From Ceratopteris richardii (taxonomy: Eukaryota > Streptophyta > Polypodiopsida > Polypodiales > Pteridaceae), in contig CM035435.1 of NCBI GenBank assembly GCA_020310875.1, forward strand, positions 69,745,955 through 69,809,954: 64,000 nt of DNA, written 5' to 3'. This document shows, in pieces, positions 1 to 11,513 of the stretch. The translations under genes and the position numbers were made by a program. How positions within the stretch are numbered: the first letter of the stretch is position 1; every line of letters starts with the position of its first letter. The notes below the pieces were generated by a model. That model was not told the DNA's origin. It worked only from the letters and a program-made list of their open reading frames with translations, and did no database searches.

Positions 1-875
1 CGACTGACAGAGCTTGCAAACACGATTGAAGGGCAAAATTGGCCAATTTTTTAGGGCAAAAAAAAATAGTGGTATATTCTTGACAAATTGTGGGACAAAT
101 ACTAGGGTTTATCATTGCATTGTGAGGCCATTACACAAAGTATTTCGAGAAGTCCTGTTTGCCTGCTAACCTGTTTAAAATCCTGATTTGGCCCCAAAAC
201 CCTGAGTGGACATAACTTCCTCATACAAAATCTGATTGGGATGATTTTTCTTTTGTTGGAAAGCTCGTGGGGATAATTTGAAGTTGACCATATTCTGGGG
301 TAGGAAAAATTGAGGGTCCCTTGGGATTGTTTTCCATAAAGGCAAAAGGCAATTGGGTCTGTGAATTACATGCATAAAAGTGATCTGTCTGTCATCTGAA
401 TTCAATTCTTGAGCTAATTGTGGACTTTTTCAGGTTCCTTGAGAGCATCGAAGGGTACTCGAAGCAAGAGTAAGTGCGAGCTTGGGAACACACTTCCTGG
501 GCATACAAGGGCAACCAAGGGAAGAAACTTAAGGTTGGAACTTCTCAACACTCTCTGTCAATCCCTAGCATAGGCTAAGTACGGATAGAGGTTTTTATTA
601 ATTAGGAACACGTTAAGAACAACCAAGTCCAAGAACTCTAATCACTCAAGTGCAAGTGCTAGGAGATTACAATTGCGAAACAACTTAAGGAAAAGAAATT
701 AGATTGAGCGACCGCAATCAAAGTACGATAGAAACTTAAGTGTTCCTTGCGACGAAGATTAATTGGACAAGAAGTGACACCCTAAGAGCAATTAAAAAAG
801 AACAAGTGACTGATACAAAAGAACTCAGCAACGCAAAGTGTACTTGGGAAAATTTGGGACTATCCAGTTGGGCTT
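1..875 (+). other. Untranslated leader of element A (3' part)
   Basis: No gene is seen here. The stretch aligns by eye with the leaders of C (about 20950-21720), G (50830-51590) and F. Shared blocks are a segment around 190-300 on altered sensitivity-like wording of the same bases (aaagctcg, gaggttgacc-like) and a block around 540-575 ending in tcaatccctagc. A conserved GCTAAT followed by a pyrimidine-rich run and CAG at 412-433 resembles an intron branch point and 3' splice site. The palindrome array found in C and G would lie further left, outside the window. Confidence 0.6.
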
Positions 876-3800
876 ATGAACCTTAGATCAGGTCGACACC
901 TAGGGAGAGATAGACAAAGTCTTAGATCGTCAGAGGCTAGCGTCAATCATACTGCTAGGTCTTGGGCCCAGCAGTTGAGCCATCATTCGTATTACCCTAG
1001 CTCTAAGACTAGTGAGTCTGAGATGTCCCACGGTATGGAGAGACCTACAGGAAGCTCCGGAGTGCCATATTTACATAGGGTGGAAGGCCCTTACAAGACG
1101 CAACTCGAATACCTTAGGACCAACCGATTAGGTGCTAGCATCTATGAGGACGGCCTAGGAAGATCCGTGGTCCAGATTAAAAACCCGGACCAGTCCATTG
1201 GACTAGAACGCCCGATCACTCTTCAGAAAGGATCTTTGGGGTTATAGAAAATGATAGGCATGCTTACACTTGGAAAGGTGAATTTATTTTCCCCCAACCA
1301 AGATCGAATGTGTCCTTTGGTCACCCAGGAGCTGGAACATCCCAAGCTCACGGAACTCAAAGAGACAGACATAGAGATAGGCCAGAGGTAAGCTTTGCCA
1401 ACCCAGTGGGAAGAGACAGAACAAGAACGGAAACAAATAGAGTGGAACCTCAAGGATTTAGAGCCCCAAGGAATCAAAGGAATACAGATGACTTCCCTCT
1501 GCCAAGGCCTAGGGAACACACCAGGATTTTGAGACCGACTCAGTTAGTTAAGTCCATGAAGAATTACTTCGATGGCACAGGAGACCCATATGATCATGTG
1601 GCCAAGTTTAGGCAAGTCTTGAGAGCTGAACAAGTTGAGGACCTATTCACGCAATATAATGCCTTTGGTCTAACACTTAGGAACACATCCCTTACGTGGT
1701 TTCAACCATTGAACGAGAGACAGTTCAGGAGCATATACCAACTCTTAGAGGCTTTCATCACCGAGTTCTCTAAGAGTGGCATAAGGCATAATACTTCCTC
1801 ATTGATATACAACAAGACCCCCAGGAGACTGTGAGACTTGCCGGAAGAAGATTTAGGCAATATCTTGAGAGATGCCCTGTTCCTGAGTTACCCACACCTG
1901 CCAAACAAGTGGCTTTATTCTTGGATGGATTGCTAAGTACAAAGCTGCGATCCTATGTGTACTTGAAGGACCCTAGGACCATAGAAGAGTGTGTACGCAT
2001 GTGCATTGACATTGAGGATAACCTAGGGTAGGAGTTAGAGCTTTCCATAATCTACAAAGAGTTAGATAGTGCCTCTAGTCTCTCTTCCTTGCAATCCACA
2101 TCTATTGAAGAACTTGCTGAGAAAGTAGCTCAAAAACTAGGTGTCTCTAGTAAACAAATTCCTAGATTTGCCCCAGTAAAAAGGTGCTATACTTGCGGTG
2201 GTGACCATATGGCGAACGCATGTCCCATCATGGCTCAACCCCAAGTGAATCCTAGCAGCCAATATTGCACCATAGAACGGAGATACACAAATCACACAAC
2301 ACAAGATTGCCCATACAATAAGCAAGCAGTTAGACAAACCTACCCTTAGCCCTATCCACAACAGGGAAGATACCAGAACCAGTACCCCCCACAACAATAT
2401 GGTAGACCGCAGCAACCCTATCAACAACCCTACCAGAACCAGCAAAGGCCACAACCTGTGTTAGCTCAACAACCTCCAACCCCAGCTAATGTGATTCCTA
2501 TAAAGTATGCAGCAGCTGAGGAAAATTTGAATAGAGCTATAGTGCCAGTAACACCACTGCTTTCAGAAAGTGACCCGAGCGATCATAGTTTTGATTCTAC
2601 TCACATTGATAGTCCCCAGGCTTACTACATGCAATCTCCTGAGCATGGTGAGTCCTACTACAGTGAAGAACCAAGTGAACCTAGTTGGGAGCCAGAGTAC
2701 ACCAATGTAATGTACACAAACCCTAATGCTAGGCCCCAGCGTAGGCAGGTAAGACCCCCATTCCCTAGAGGACCATGCTATAGATGTCAGGCAGATCACC
2801 TCATTCGTGATTGCCCCTCACCTCCACCTACACAACCCCAGTCAGTGACAATTCAAGGTTTTTGCCAAGATTGTGGAAAGGAGCATCTCTTACGAGATTG
2901 CCCTAAGAATCCCAATAATATGCCAAAAATCACTCCAATTAATGTTATTGGGTTAGTAGTAGACTCTACAGGAAGTGTGACGTCCACTGCACCAGTACAG
3001 GTAGTCACTAGAGCCCAGGCTTTGCAACAGAACCCAGGAATAGGTCAAGAGAAGAGTGCAGAGGTTAGTGAAACTGAGAGCATAGCCAAGAAACGGTCGA
3101 GAGCTTGGAGGGATAGTCGAGAAAGAATGAAAAGACAATGGTCTAAAAAGATGAGCGACATAGAAGAAAGCATAAAAGAGACAAAAGCCAAAATTGTTGA
3201 ACTCACCTCTCAAACAAACTCTCACATACCACCACCACCCTCACTTCCATCACCATCTAACCCACCATCTGTTCACCTACCTCAGACCATCCCACCACCC
3301 CCTAAAGTAGGATCAGTGTTAGTTGACCCCACTCCTGAAGACGTAGACATGATGCTTAAGACATATCAAGCCAGAATCCAAGAAGGGCCAAATGTGACTG
3401 ATCATGACAAGTGCTACCCTAGAGCTAACCTAGAGATAGAGAGAACCAAGCTCTGTGCGAAAATGGTAGCATTGGCTCAGACCATGTTTGAAGCCAGTCA
3501 CCTTTTCAGCTACTCAGGCTCAGCTAAGACACAATTGCACTTGGATGGACACCTAGAGAAGTTAGAGAGTATAATTACAAGATCTGCCAAGGAAGAAAAA
3601 AATCAAGAAAGAGATGAGGCAAGCAAAAACATAAGTCATCCCCCACAGGAAGCTTATGTGCCCAATTCCACTGAACCAGACACCTCCTCTTCTATGAATA
3701 GGTTCACTCCAGAATTCCTACGAGAGATTCAAGAAGACAAATGGGCTAATGAAAGTGAAGCCCCTCCTCCCATTGAACTTGTGGATCACACGCAGGATCA

Positions 3801-4140
3801 ATTCCCACAAGATATTCCTTCCATTTATGGAGAGCAAGAGAGCACCCAGTCCCAAGAGAGATTAGACTTTGAGTCTAATTCTTTACAGGAATTACCCCAT
3901 TTCACAGGCCCATGGGAAGCCAAGTCAACCTGTATGAGAGCACCCACAGTCATGGTAAGAAACGAAGACTCAGTCATACCTAGGAATATGGAGGTAGTGA
4001 AAAACACTAAAGTGCAGTGCAACCTCACTTTAGAAGAGCTACTCAAAGTTAGGCCAGAGCTATGGAAACATGTAGCCAAACAAGTACCAGAGATAGCAAA
4101 ACCTTGTTCCCAGGTAGGTTCTCAGAGGATAGTGCCAGAA
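876..4140 (+). pseudogene. gag: gag of element A (broken)
   Basis: Gag is the structural capsid and nucleocapsid polyprotein of the particle. The ATG at 876 opens MNLRSGR, a start shared with C, D, F and G. About 130 codons are missing near 1220 compared with G. The capsid region (about 1540-2030, with YFDGTGDPYDH and a TWFQPL-like motif) resembles the Retrotrans_gag family. Zinc knuckles of the form CX2CX3HX4C lie near 2190-2225, 2775-2815 and 2862-2905. Breaks: a frameshift near 1815, TAG at about 2029-2031 and TAG at about 2347-2349. Proline- and glutamine-rich segments separate the knuckles. A lysine-rich helical stretch lies around 3090-3200. Unlike G, no stop separates gag from the protease region. 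Confidence 0.85.
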
Positions 4141-6136
4141 ATTCCTCTAGACAAGATAGGAGATATGAGTGAAGGTGAAGAAGGAAACACCTATCTTCCC
4201 ATTACCCATCAGGGGTACACCACCAAGGCAATTCTGGACTCAGGTGCAGGAGTTGCTATTGCTACCACTTCCCTATGGAAGCGGTGGGGCAAGCCAGCAC
4301 TCAGGCCCACGAGGATGAAATTGCAAATAGCTGATGGCCACATAGAGAGGCCTTTAGGACTACTTGAAGGAATAACTCTCACTACATGTGGTGTAGAGTT
4401 TGAGCACACGTTTGCTATCTGTGATTTTAGCAAGAATCATGCCTATGAGATGATTTTGGGAAGACCATTTATGCGACAGTTGCAAGTGGTCCAAGATTGG
4501 GGAACCAATTCCTTGTATTTGCAACACTTAGGTCTTACGACCAAAGTCAATCTCAAAGATTACTCTCATAGAGATGTCCCTCCTATCCAATGGAATCCTA
4601 TCCATAGAGAAAAGGATGACACGGAGTCTGTGCATTCCATAGGATCAGGATCCTCATGGATGCATGAAGACACCCACTTATGGATGTGCAAAGTGGCAGT
4701 GGAAGAAGAGAAGAGAGAAAAAGCCAGAGAAATAGGTGCAAAAGAAACACATAGATCCATTCAAGGCTTCCGGACAAAGAATTTGAACCCCACGGCTGGG
4801 CAAAAATCCTAGCAACAATGGATGTAGCCATCAATGAAGAACAATGGACACCTCACTCCATAGAGCCGATCATGGGAGAAGCAGTGTTAGAAGAGTGCGA
4901 ACCTAGCCCTGATGCATTTGAGGACGCGTGCGACTCCGATCTAGAGTCAATCATTATGGACCCCCCTTTTGCATCAGATGCAGAATACTTCTATGAAGTA
5001 GAATTTCAACCCCAGAGACACGGAGAGATAACAAATGATGTAAGGTTAGCCACACAAGTGACCCCTAAGGATGAAGGAAAGAAAAGAAAGAAGAGAGAAG
5101 TCACACCAGAAGAGGAAGAATCTTTGTTTGAGGTCCCGGAAAATTTTAAGAAGTATGAGATAGATGACAGGAGAGTCATGATCAGAATGCCTAAACGAGA
5201 GGCGCAATCAGGGGAGGCCTATGATAACAAGGAAACCACCAAGAAAATAGTGGTAGCCGTGGAAGAAGGAGAAGAGAGATGCACGTACATAGGCCATGAC
5301 CTGACGGACGACGAAGAGCACGAATTGATAGCCTTGCTAAGAGAATACAGAGATGTATTCACTTGGAGCTATAAGGATTTGAAAGGCATGGACCCTGACA
5401 TATGCTCACACACTATCCCCATGACCCCAGATGCCAAACCTTCTAAGAAAAATCCATACACATATAATGATAATTATGCTGCTAAGATCAAAGAGGAGAT
5501 AGATAGATTGGTTGAAGTTGGATTCATCTATGAAATTGAGCACACTGAGTGGGTATCCCCCATCGTAGTGGTGCCCAAGAAAAATGGAAAGCTGCGTGTA
5601 TGCATTAACTTGAAGAAGGTCAATGCAGCCACAATTCGAGATAACTATCCGCCTCCTATCACAGAACATCTCTTAGAAAGAGTAGCAGGCAAGGAAGTGT
5701 ACAGCTTCCTTGATGGATTTTCGGGCTACAATCAAGTAGCCATAGCTCCAGAAGATTAGCATAAGACAGCTTATGGGGCATATTTGCCTTTAGGGTAATG
5801 CCATTTGGGCTTACCAATGCACCCGCAACCTTTCAGAGACTGATGTGCCACATGTTTAAAGAGCTCTTGAGGAAGAATTTGGAAGTCTATGTTGATGACC
5901 TCTATGCTCATTCCAACATTAGACAGACACATATACCAGAACTCAGACAAATCTTTGACAAATGCAGAGAATATCAAGTCTGCTTGAACCCAGAAAAATG
6001 TGTTTTCATGGTCAGGCAAGGCTAGATTTTAGGACACATAGTGTCAAGGAATGGCATATCCACTGATGAAGAGAAAGTAAGAGCCATAGCAGAGTTACCT
6101 AGGCCAAAGAATGTCAAGGAAGTACAAGCTTTCATG
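4141..6136 (+). pseudogene. pol: PR1 and partial reverse transcriptase of element A (broken)
   Basis: PR1 is a retropepsin that matures the polyprotein. Its catalytic Asp-Ser-Gly is at 4237-4245 and the partner ILGRPF motif is near 4455. A frameshift near 4772 moves the frame. An acidic, lysine-rich linker follows. The RT domain starts near 5455 and has VVVPKKNG, the FLDGFSG active-site aspartate and the YVDD box at 5888-5899. Further breaks are TAG at 5757-5759, a frameshift with loss of about four codons near 5771, and TAG at about 6023-6025. RT ends after the motif VQAFM near 6136, where the sequence switches to ORF3; RNase H and integrase are gone. Confidence 0.85.
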
Positions 6137-9100
6137 GTTGCCAGTCAGGAAAAACTCTCATTGGTTCAGTGATGTGTGGAAGGCACTTATATGTGGGAGG
6201 CCGAGATAGAATTCAATGGGCGCTGGGGCAGGTATCACTTTTTCACTAGGGAATTTGAGAGACTGCAAAATAATGAAGGACTGAAACCTATATGGAAGAA
6301 GGCAGGACTCTACGAGTACTTCAAATTCCAGTTGCCAAAGCCGGATTTTCTAAGATGCTCTTATTTGATTAGCACCCTTAATCCGAGCAAAGACAAAAAG
6401 GGATACAGCTCCTTTGTCCTCCCATCTCTCACAAGGGGCAATGAGCTCAAGCGTTTCAGATTAACTATCAACTTGGTAAGGGAAGCTCTAGACATGAAAG
6501 GTATGCATATTCCTACGGAGAAAGAGACTATGGTCCCCGACAATATGAAGAACAGGAATCTGACAAAGTTAAAAGACATGGTGGCAATGACGCCTACAAT
6601 CGCTATTCATTTGCGAATGGTCATGCAGCACTTTGCATTTCCCGCCCAGGAGAGGTTCACAATGCCACCTAAAAAGATATGGTTTAGTTTATACTTGGCT
6701 GATGCCTTTGATTTGACAATCAACATGCCCCACTGGATTATCGACCAAATCTACTTGGCTCATCAAAGGTGGTATAAAAAACAAAAGTCTGTACTGTACG
6801 GATGCTATGCTCTGACCAGGATTGTGTACAGATGTCTTGCGTATGATGTACCAGTGCAAAGGGCACTCATTTGGACTAGGGTACAAGAGTTTCAGCGCCG
6901 ATTATCCTCCGTAGGACCACCATCCAAGAAAATGAGAGGTGCCGTTCAGATGCCCTGCGCACAACCCCGCGGTGCAACATTGACTCCAGAGACCACTCCA
7001 CGACTTCCAAGGCGGGTGCAACCCTTCACTATCAGATTACCAAGGCACAACACTGACGGACCTAATCTGGTGTTCCCACCCGTACCAACCGACCTAGAGT
7101 TTCCTCACGGATTCACTTTAGAAGACTTAACTGATGAGGAGGTAGCCAGAATCATTGAGGCTGTTAACGCAGAAGTCGAGGCAGAACAAGCTAGTGGACA
7201 ACAAACTGCTACAGACCAACCCCATCCCAGACAACCAGAAATCGTCGATGTGGAGGGTGAAGAAGAAGAAGGACAAGAGGAGGAACATGATGGACAATCC
7301 GAGGAAGAAGAGTAGGAATATGATCAGGAAGCTCTAGAAGTACTTGAAGGGGCCCCAGCTTATACGAAAGCACTGAAAAAGCTCTATGACACCATGAATA
7401 GAGTTCAAGAGCAACATAGACTGTCCCTAGCAGCAGGCAAGGCCCTTATGAATCAGATCCTTGAGGAGGAAGGCGTCGACGAGCAATATCGTGCCACCCT
7501 TGACATGATATCTGAGGCATTAGGCGTCCCTGAAATGGTGCATACCGCCTTTGCACAAGCACGAAGAACGGAACGAAGATATGGCAGACGCCCCCCTCGA
7601 GCAGGGAAGCAGATGAATGTATTAGTATCAGAACCACAAGGCACATCCACAACCACGGGCACCGCACACACTGTCCACGATACTAAGGAAACCCATGTAT
7701 CAAGTGCACCTCCGTCACCCCCGTTGCCACCCGTGCCTCCAACTCCACCACATTCACCTCCCACAACCAGTGTAACCACGACCGTCACCGCCTCAGAGTC
7801 CACTACCCATACCGAAGCACAGACCGTCACACAACCCACACACCCTATCTCCACTTCCTTTGTCTATACGGCCACTGAAACAATAGTTCCAACCACGGCC
7901 ACAGAAAATCTCAACCCCCCGATCACACTTTCGGGCAGTTCGTATTCACAATTGCACACACCACTGTACACTTTCACCACTATCACCGCACCCACAATTC
8001 CACTATTCACAATCACTCCCACTACTGCATCCACCGTTGATCTTATGGACATCTCCCCCACCCCCGCACCTCTCCCTCCCCCCATGCATCCACCATCTCC
8101 CATTCCCCCACCTCCCACTTCACCATTTTCCAGCACCACATCCACACTTCCATTTCCCTTCCCCTTTCCCTTCCCTTCTGCATCCAACCCCCTTCCCGCA
8201 TCCATCCCTATTAATAATGTATTTAATAATATGTATCAGTGTATGTCGCAACTACAACAACACTACCAGCATCTTGATAACCAACATACGCGACTCTTTC
8301 GAAGTCATGAGGAACTTCAACTACGCTTCATGGATCTCGAAAGGGAAAAGCGGCTACTACAACAACAGCATACCACCTTACAAGAACAACATGAACAGTT
8401 AGTAGCCAACCCACCCCAGTCAAATGCAGAGGAAAGACAACATATGGATGAATTGCTACACTCCCAGATAACGGAGAATCTCAAACTTAGATGCAACCTA
8501 GCCCTCCTACGAAAACACATGTCTACAGCTCTCGAAGAGAATAAACGGCTGCAGAAACAGAATGAAGAGAACTTGGAAGCAGCCATGGAAGGTTCCCCGC
8601 AGGAAATCGACCCAGAAAAATTCAAGGCCATTCCCTCAGAAAATATGAAAATTATGTTAGAAACCCATGCCGACCTCCTGGAGGCCCATGCAGCGTTAGA
8701 ACGAGAAAGGGATGATCTACTTAAGCAACTGGCGACTCAGCAGGAGTCACCAAGCAAAGCCACAGCCACAGACGACACATCCGAAGAGGTCACAAAACTC
8801 AGGGCAGAACTCGAAGAATTACGCAGCAAAGTCATGCAATACGAACGTCAACCCTCTCCTCTTATCGAGCCCGAGCCTGAAGATCTAGTGCCAATCGAGA
8901 TAGAGGAAACTTTCGAAGACCCGTATGTTCCCATGCCTACACCAGGGGGCAAGCAAACAGAAGAGGGCATGGACACCATAGAGATAGAGGCTCCTGAATG
9001 GATGCAGAGGTTAGAGAAAGTGGCCACAACCCATGATGATAGAGTGGCAGTTCAGATAGCATCTATGTCACACTTGGAAGTAGTCATAAAATCGGATTAC

Positions 9101-10093
9101 TTTAGGAATCTCTCCCATCATAGGTGGATCGGCACATCCGATGATTTTTATGTTCCTTTCTGTGTCCTAATGGCGGATTACAATGCGGAAATCAAGAGTC
9201 ACACATCAAAAGAACCAACCTCGGCTACAGAGTTCGCACCGGATGACATCCCAACAAGTGCCAAGCAGGGCAATATTCATCAACCGATGTGGAGGATTCG
9301 TCTACTGGAAACCTACCCAGAGATGGTAAGAACATGGAATAACATGCCTTTGTACATCAAATACAACCCATGTTATTGTCCTGTGTTTCGAAGAAGGTCA
9401 TGGCCGGAATACACAGAAATGGTGCTGACAAACAAAGGATGTGAGAAATGGCTCAATTATGTTTACTTAGCACCACCCAAAGGCCAACCTACCATAGGAT
9501 ACATGATCTCGACGATTCGGCATTGGGGGGCCAGGTTTAAAAATGTACCAGATGTCATGGCCCAAATGTGCCTTAAAATTTTTGAACTCATGTTGGTTAC
9601 CTTCAGGACTTTAAAAAATCTCAAGGAGCCCCATCTGTCAGCTCTTGGATTTAATGAAGGTAATCAGGACCTCGTCTACGACATGAGTGCAACACCATCT
9701 ATTAATGTTGTATATGCATGGCACGCGCGCATCAAGTATCTACCAGCCTGCTTCAAACAGACGTTTGAAGAAATGTTCGTCACGGGATTCTGGGAATATC
9801 ACTCAGAGATATTCATTCCCAGACCATCACATTTATTGCAGTTGTTTGCAGTGGAACAAGCTCTCCATTCAGAAAAGTTACGTATACCACATCCAGAGGT
9901 TCCCGGGCCAGTAGATTGGGATGCTTTACTCACGGACTTGGCCAAAGGGTTGCGGATTGCAGAACATCACTTAGCACAAGACGTTGTTGAGTACTACATC
10001 CAACGACCCACCCAACAAGGGTCTGTCAGGGACGACAGATGCGAGAGAGGGGGGGTGTTGGAACTGAAGGACTCACTAGGCAAGGAAGCTTAA
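6137..10093 (+). pseudogene. ORF3 of element A (env-position protein, unknown function; one in-frame stop)
   Basis: I do not recognise a function. One reading frame runs from about 6160 to TAA at 10091-10093, with a single TAG at 7313-7315. The 5' end was lost in the deletion. Parts in order: an N-terminal globular region (about 6176-6950, motifs WEAEIEFNG, YHFFTREFE, LPKPDFLRC, FAFPAQ, RFTMPPK, WIIDQ); an acidic stretch (7240-7315); a long Pro/Ser/Thr linker (7690-8210); a coiled coil (8220-8860); and a C-terminal region (about 9000-10040, motifs SHHRWIG, YNAEI, GFWEYHSEIF). B and G carry homologues. I see no signal peptide or membrane segment, so this is not a classical envelope protein. 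A distant link to plant transposon-associated domains such as PF20167 is only a guess. The frame crosses the polypurine tract and ends 38 bp inside the LTR. Confidence 0.75.
10043..10055 (+). other. Polypurine tract of element A
   Basis: GAGAGAGGGGGGG directly precedes the LTR start TGTTGG. An identical 13-base tract lies at the same place in B. It would prime plus-strand DNA synthesis. Here it is also coding, as part of ORF3. Confidence 0.9.
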
Positions 10094-10757
10094 GAAGGGA
10101 GTTAGAGAGAAGAGAAAGTACAAGCAGACAGAGCAGTCAACGACGAGCTGGCAAGTAGGCCAATATTTTTTCAAGACATTTATGCACATAAGAGAGGTGG
10201 ACACAAGGAGAAGGAGCAAGTAGGGAGATCCAGGAAATGTATATCAAAATGTTAGAAGAAATCCCTACAATAATAGTGATTTTCATCACTAAAAACCCTT
10301 GTAAATACCATTTCACATTTTTGTAGCTCCATTTTGTGCAAGCCAAGGAGTCCTTGAGCTTGAGGAGCTTTAGAAGTATCTACCTGTCAGTTTTCACATT
10401 TTTTAGACTTCGTTTGAACCTCCAAATAGGGTAGAGAACCTAATTTTTAACTAGGCCGGACACTAGGTCTGGACAAGGCCAAAACCTAGTCAAAAACTAT
10501 AAATAGAGCTAGAGAGCTCATTTTTGAGGGTAGCTTGTAATTGAAATGAACTTGTAAGAACTTTTTGAAAGGAATCGAAGAACTCCATTGCTTCTCACTC
10601 TTTGTCTTGCCGTGTGTGCACGTGTGTGTGTATGTGTGTGCATGTTTGTGTGCTTCTCACTCACGCACTTGTGCCTCCACTTGCTCGAGGTCTTCATACC
10701 ATCCTCACGTCTTCCCCGATTGACATTAAAGGAGGTGCTACTCATCACTGAGCTACA
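10056..10757 (+). repeat. 3' LTR of element A (702 bp)
   Basis: It begins TGTTGG right after the polypurine tract and ends GCTACA. The right boundary is set by comparison with the LTR of B: they match up to GAGCTACA and then diverge completely. It contains a block around 10326-10372 (agctccattttgtgcaag onwards) shared with the LTRs of B, C and G, a TATA box, and a TG-rich run at about 10611-10655 downstream of it. The five bases after it, ACTAC, would be the target duplication, but the left copy is outside the window. Confidence 0.88.
10498..10506 (+). promoter_or_regulatory. TATA box of LTR A
   Basis: TATAAATAG lies in the middle of the LTR, at the position where B, C and G have TATAAAAAG, and is followed by the conserved AGCTAGAGAGCTC. 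It probably sets the U3/R border about 30 bases downstream. Confidence 0.7.
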
Positions 10758-11338
10758 ACTACCCATGCTGGAGGCCAAAAGAACGTGCGAAGCAGAATGA
10801 CTCAGCCGTTGAAACAATTGTGGGTGCGAAAAGGCGAGCTGCCTATTGCAGTCAAGTCACAACAACTATCTCAACTTCCTATTAGTAATCAACGACATGA
10901 TACTAATAAGAGGACTTCCAAAACTTCTTTTGAGAGAGTGAAATCTATCTGGGTGCCCAAGAAGTCGATGAAGGCTGGCCCACAATCAAGACAAATTTGG
11001 GTGCCTAAGGCTTGCTTGCGGGCTCAACTAGTCCCGCACGGATCACATCATACACGACAGGGTTCACTCACTCAAGGAGCCGTTACCCAATCTTGTTTAA
11101 TACGCGCGAACACATAGTCGCCCAGAAGCACGCACAGATTCACTTGTAAATGGGTCCCAAAAATGCATCATCCCCATGCAGAATTACTCATACAACCCTC
11201 CAGAGTCTCCACAAAACCAAAACCAAAAGCCATCCATTGTGTTGGCAACCTAAGACTTGTAATAAACCCCCGACCCCATTTGTAAATTCATCTCCACTTG
11301 CTAACTACATCACTCATACACTGCATCTTTCCATCTAG
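10758..11338 (+). pseudogene. C-terminal pol tail of element B with repeated W-[VI]-[PR]-K motifs
   Basis: This is the region after integrase and PR2. It carries repeated short motifs: LWVRKG near 10820, IWVPKK near 10950, IWVPKA near 11000, KWVPKM near 11150 and CWQPK near 11245. The same kind of motif recurs in the tails of G, D and H. The first section is open to TAG at 11115-11117; a frameshift then leads to a second section ending with TAG at 11336-11338, equivalent to the end of the G polyprotein. The function is unknown. About 175 non-coding bases follow before ORF3, ending in a pyrimidine-rich TTGTCACAG near 11494 that could be a splice acceptor. Confidence 0.65.
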
Positions 11339-11513
11339 CTCGTAGAACTATCCATTCATTAACTACACACACAATCATCAAGCACTCAAATGACCCACTA
11401 ACCCATTACTCACCTCATGATAATGTTGTAACGGGGACAAAAAAGTGTTCTATCTTGTCCATTACAATATTAACGCATGATCTATATTGTCACAGAAACA
11501 ACAAGCAATAACA

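Larger units (their letters stand above)
1..10757 (+). mobile_element. Element A: internally deleted Ty3/gypsy-type LTR retrotransposon, 5' LTR outside window
   Basis: Order on the plus strand is leader, gag, first protease (PR1), partial reverse transcriptase, ORF3, polypurine tract and 3' LTR. RNase H, integrase and the second protease are absent: around 6136 the RT reading frame jumps straight into ORF3. The related element G has about 4.2 kb between the equivalent points. Gag and pol carry several stops and frameshifts, so A could only have moved using proteins from a relative. The sequence right after its 3' LTR is the pol tail of element B, so A is inserted in B. The 5' LTR and PBS would lie left of base 1. 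Confidence 0.85.

Noticed and set aside
6689-6886. Minus-strand ORFs within ORF3, gag and pol regions
   Set aside because: Shadows of the plus-strand coding sequence, not conserved between copies.
10588-10800. Small Cys/Val-rich ORF in LTR A
   Set aside because: Produced by the TG-rich microsatellite of the LTR; similar shadows occur in the LTRs of C and G.
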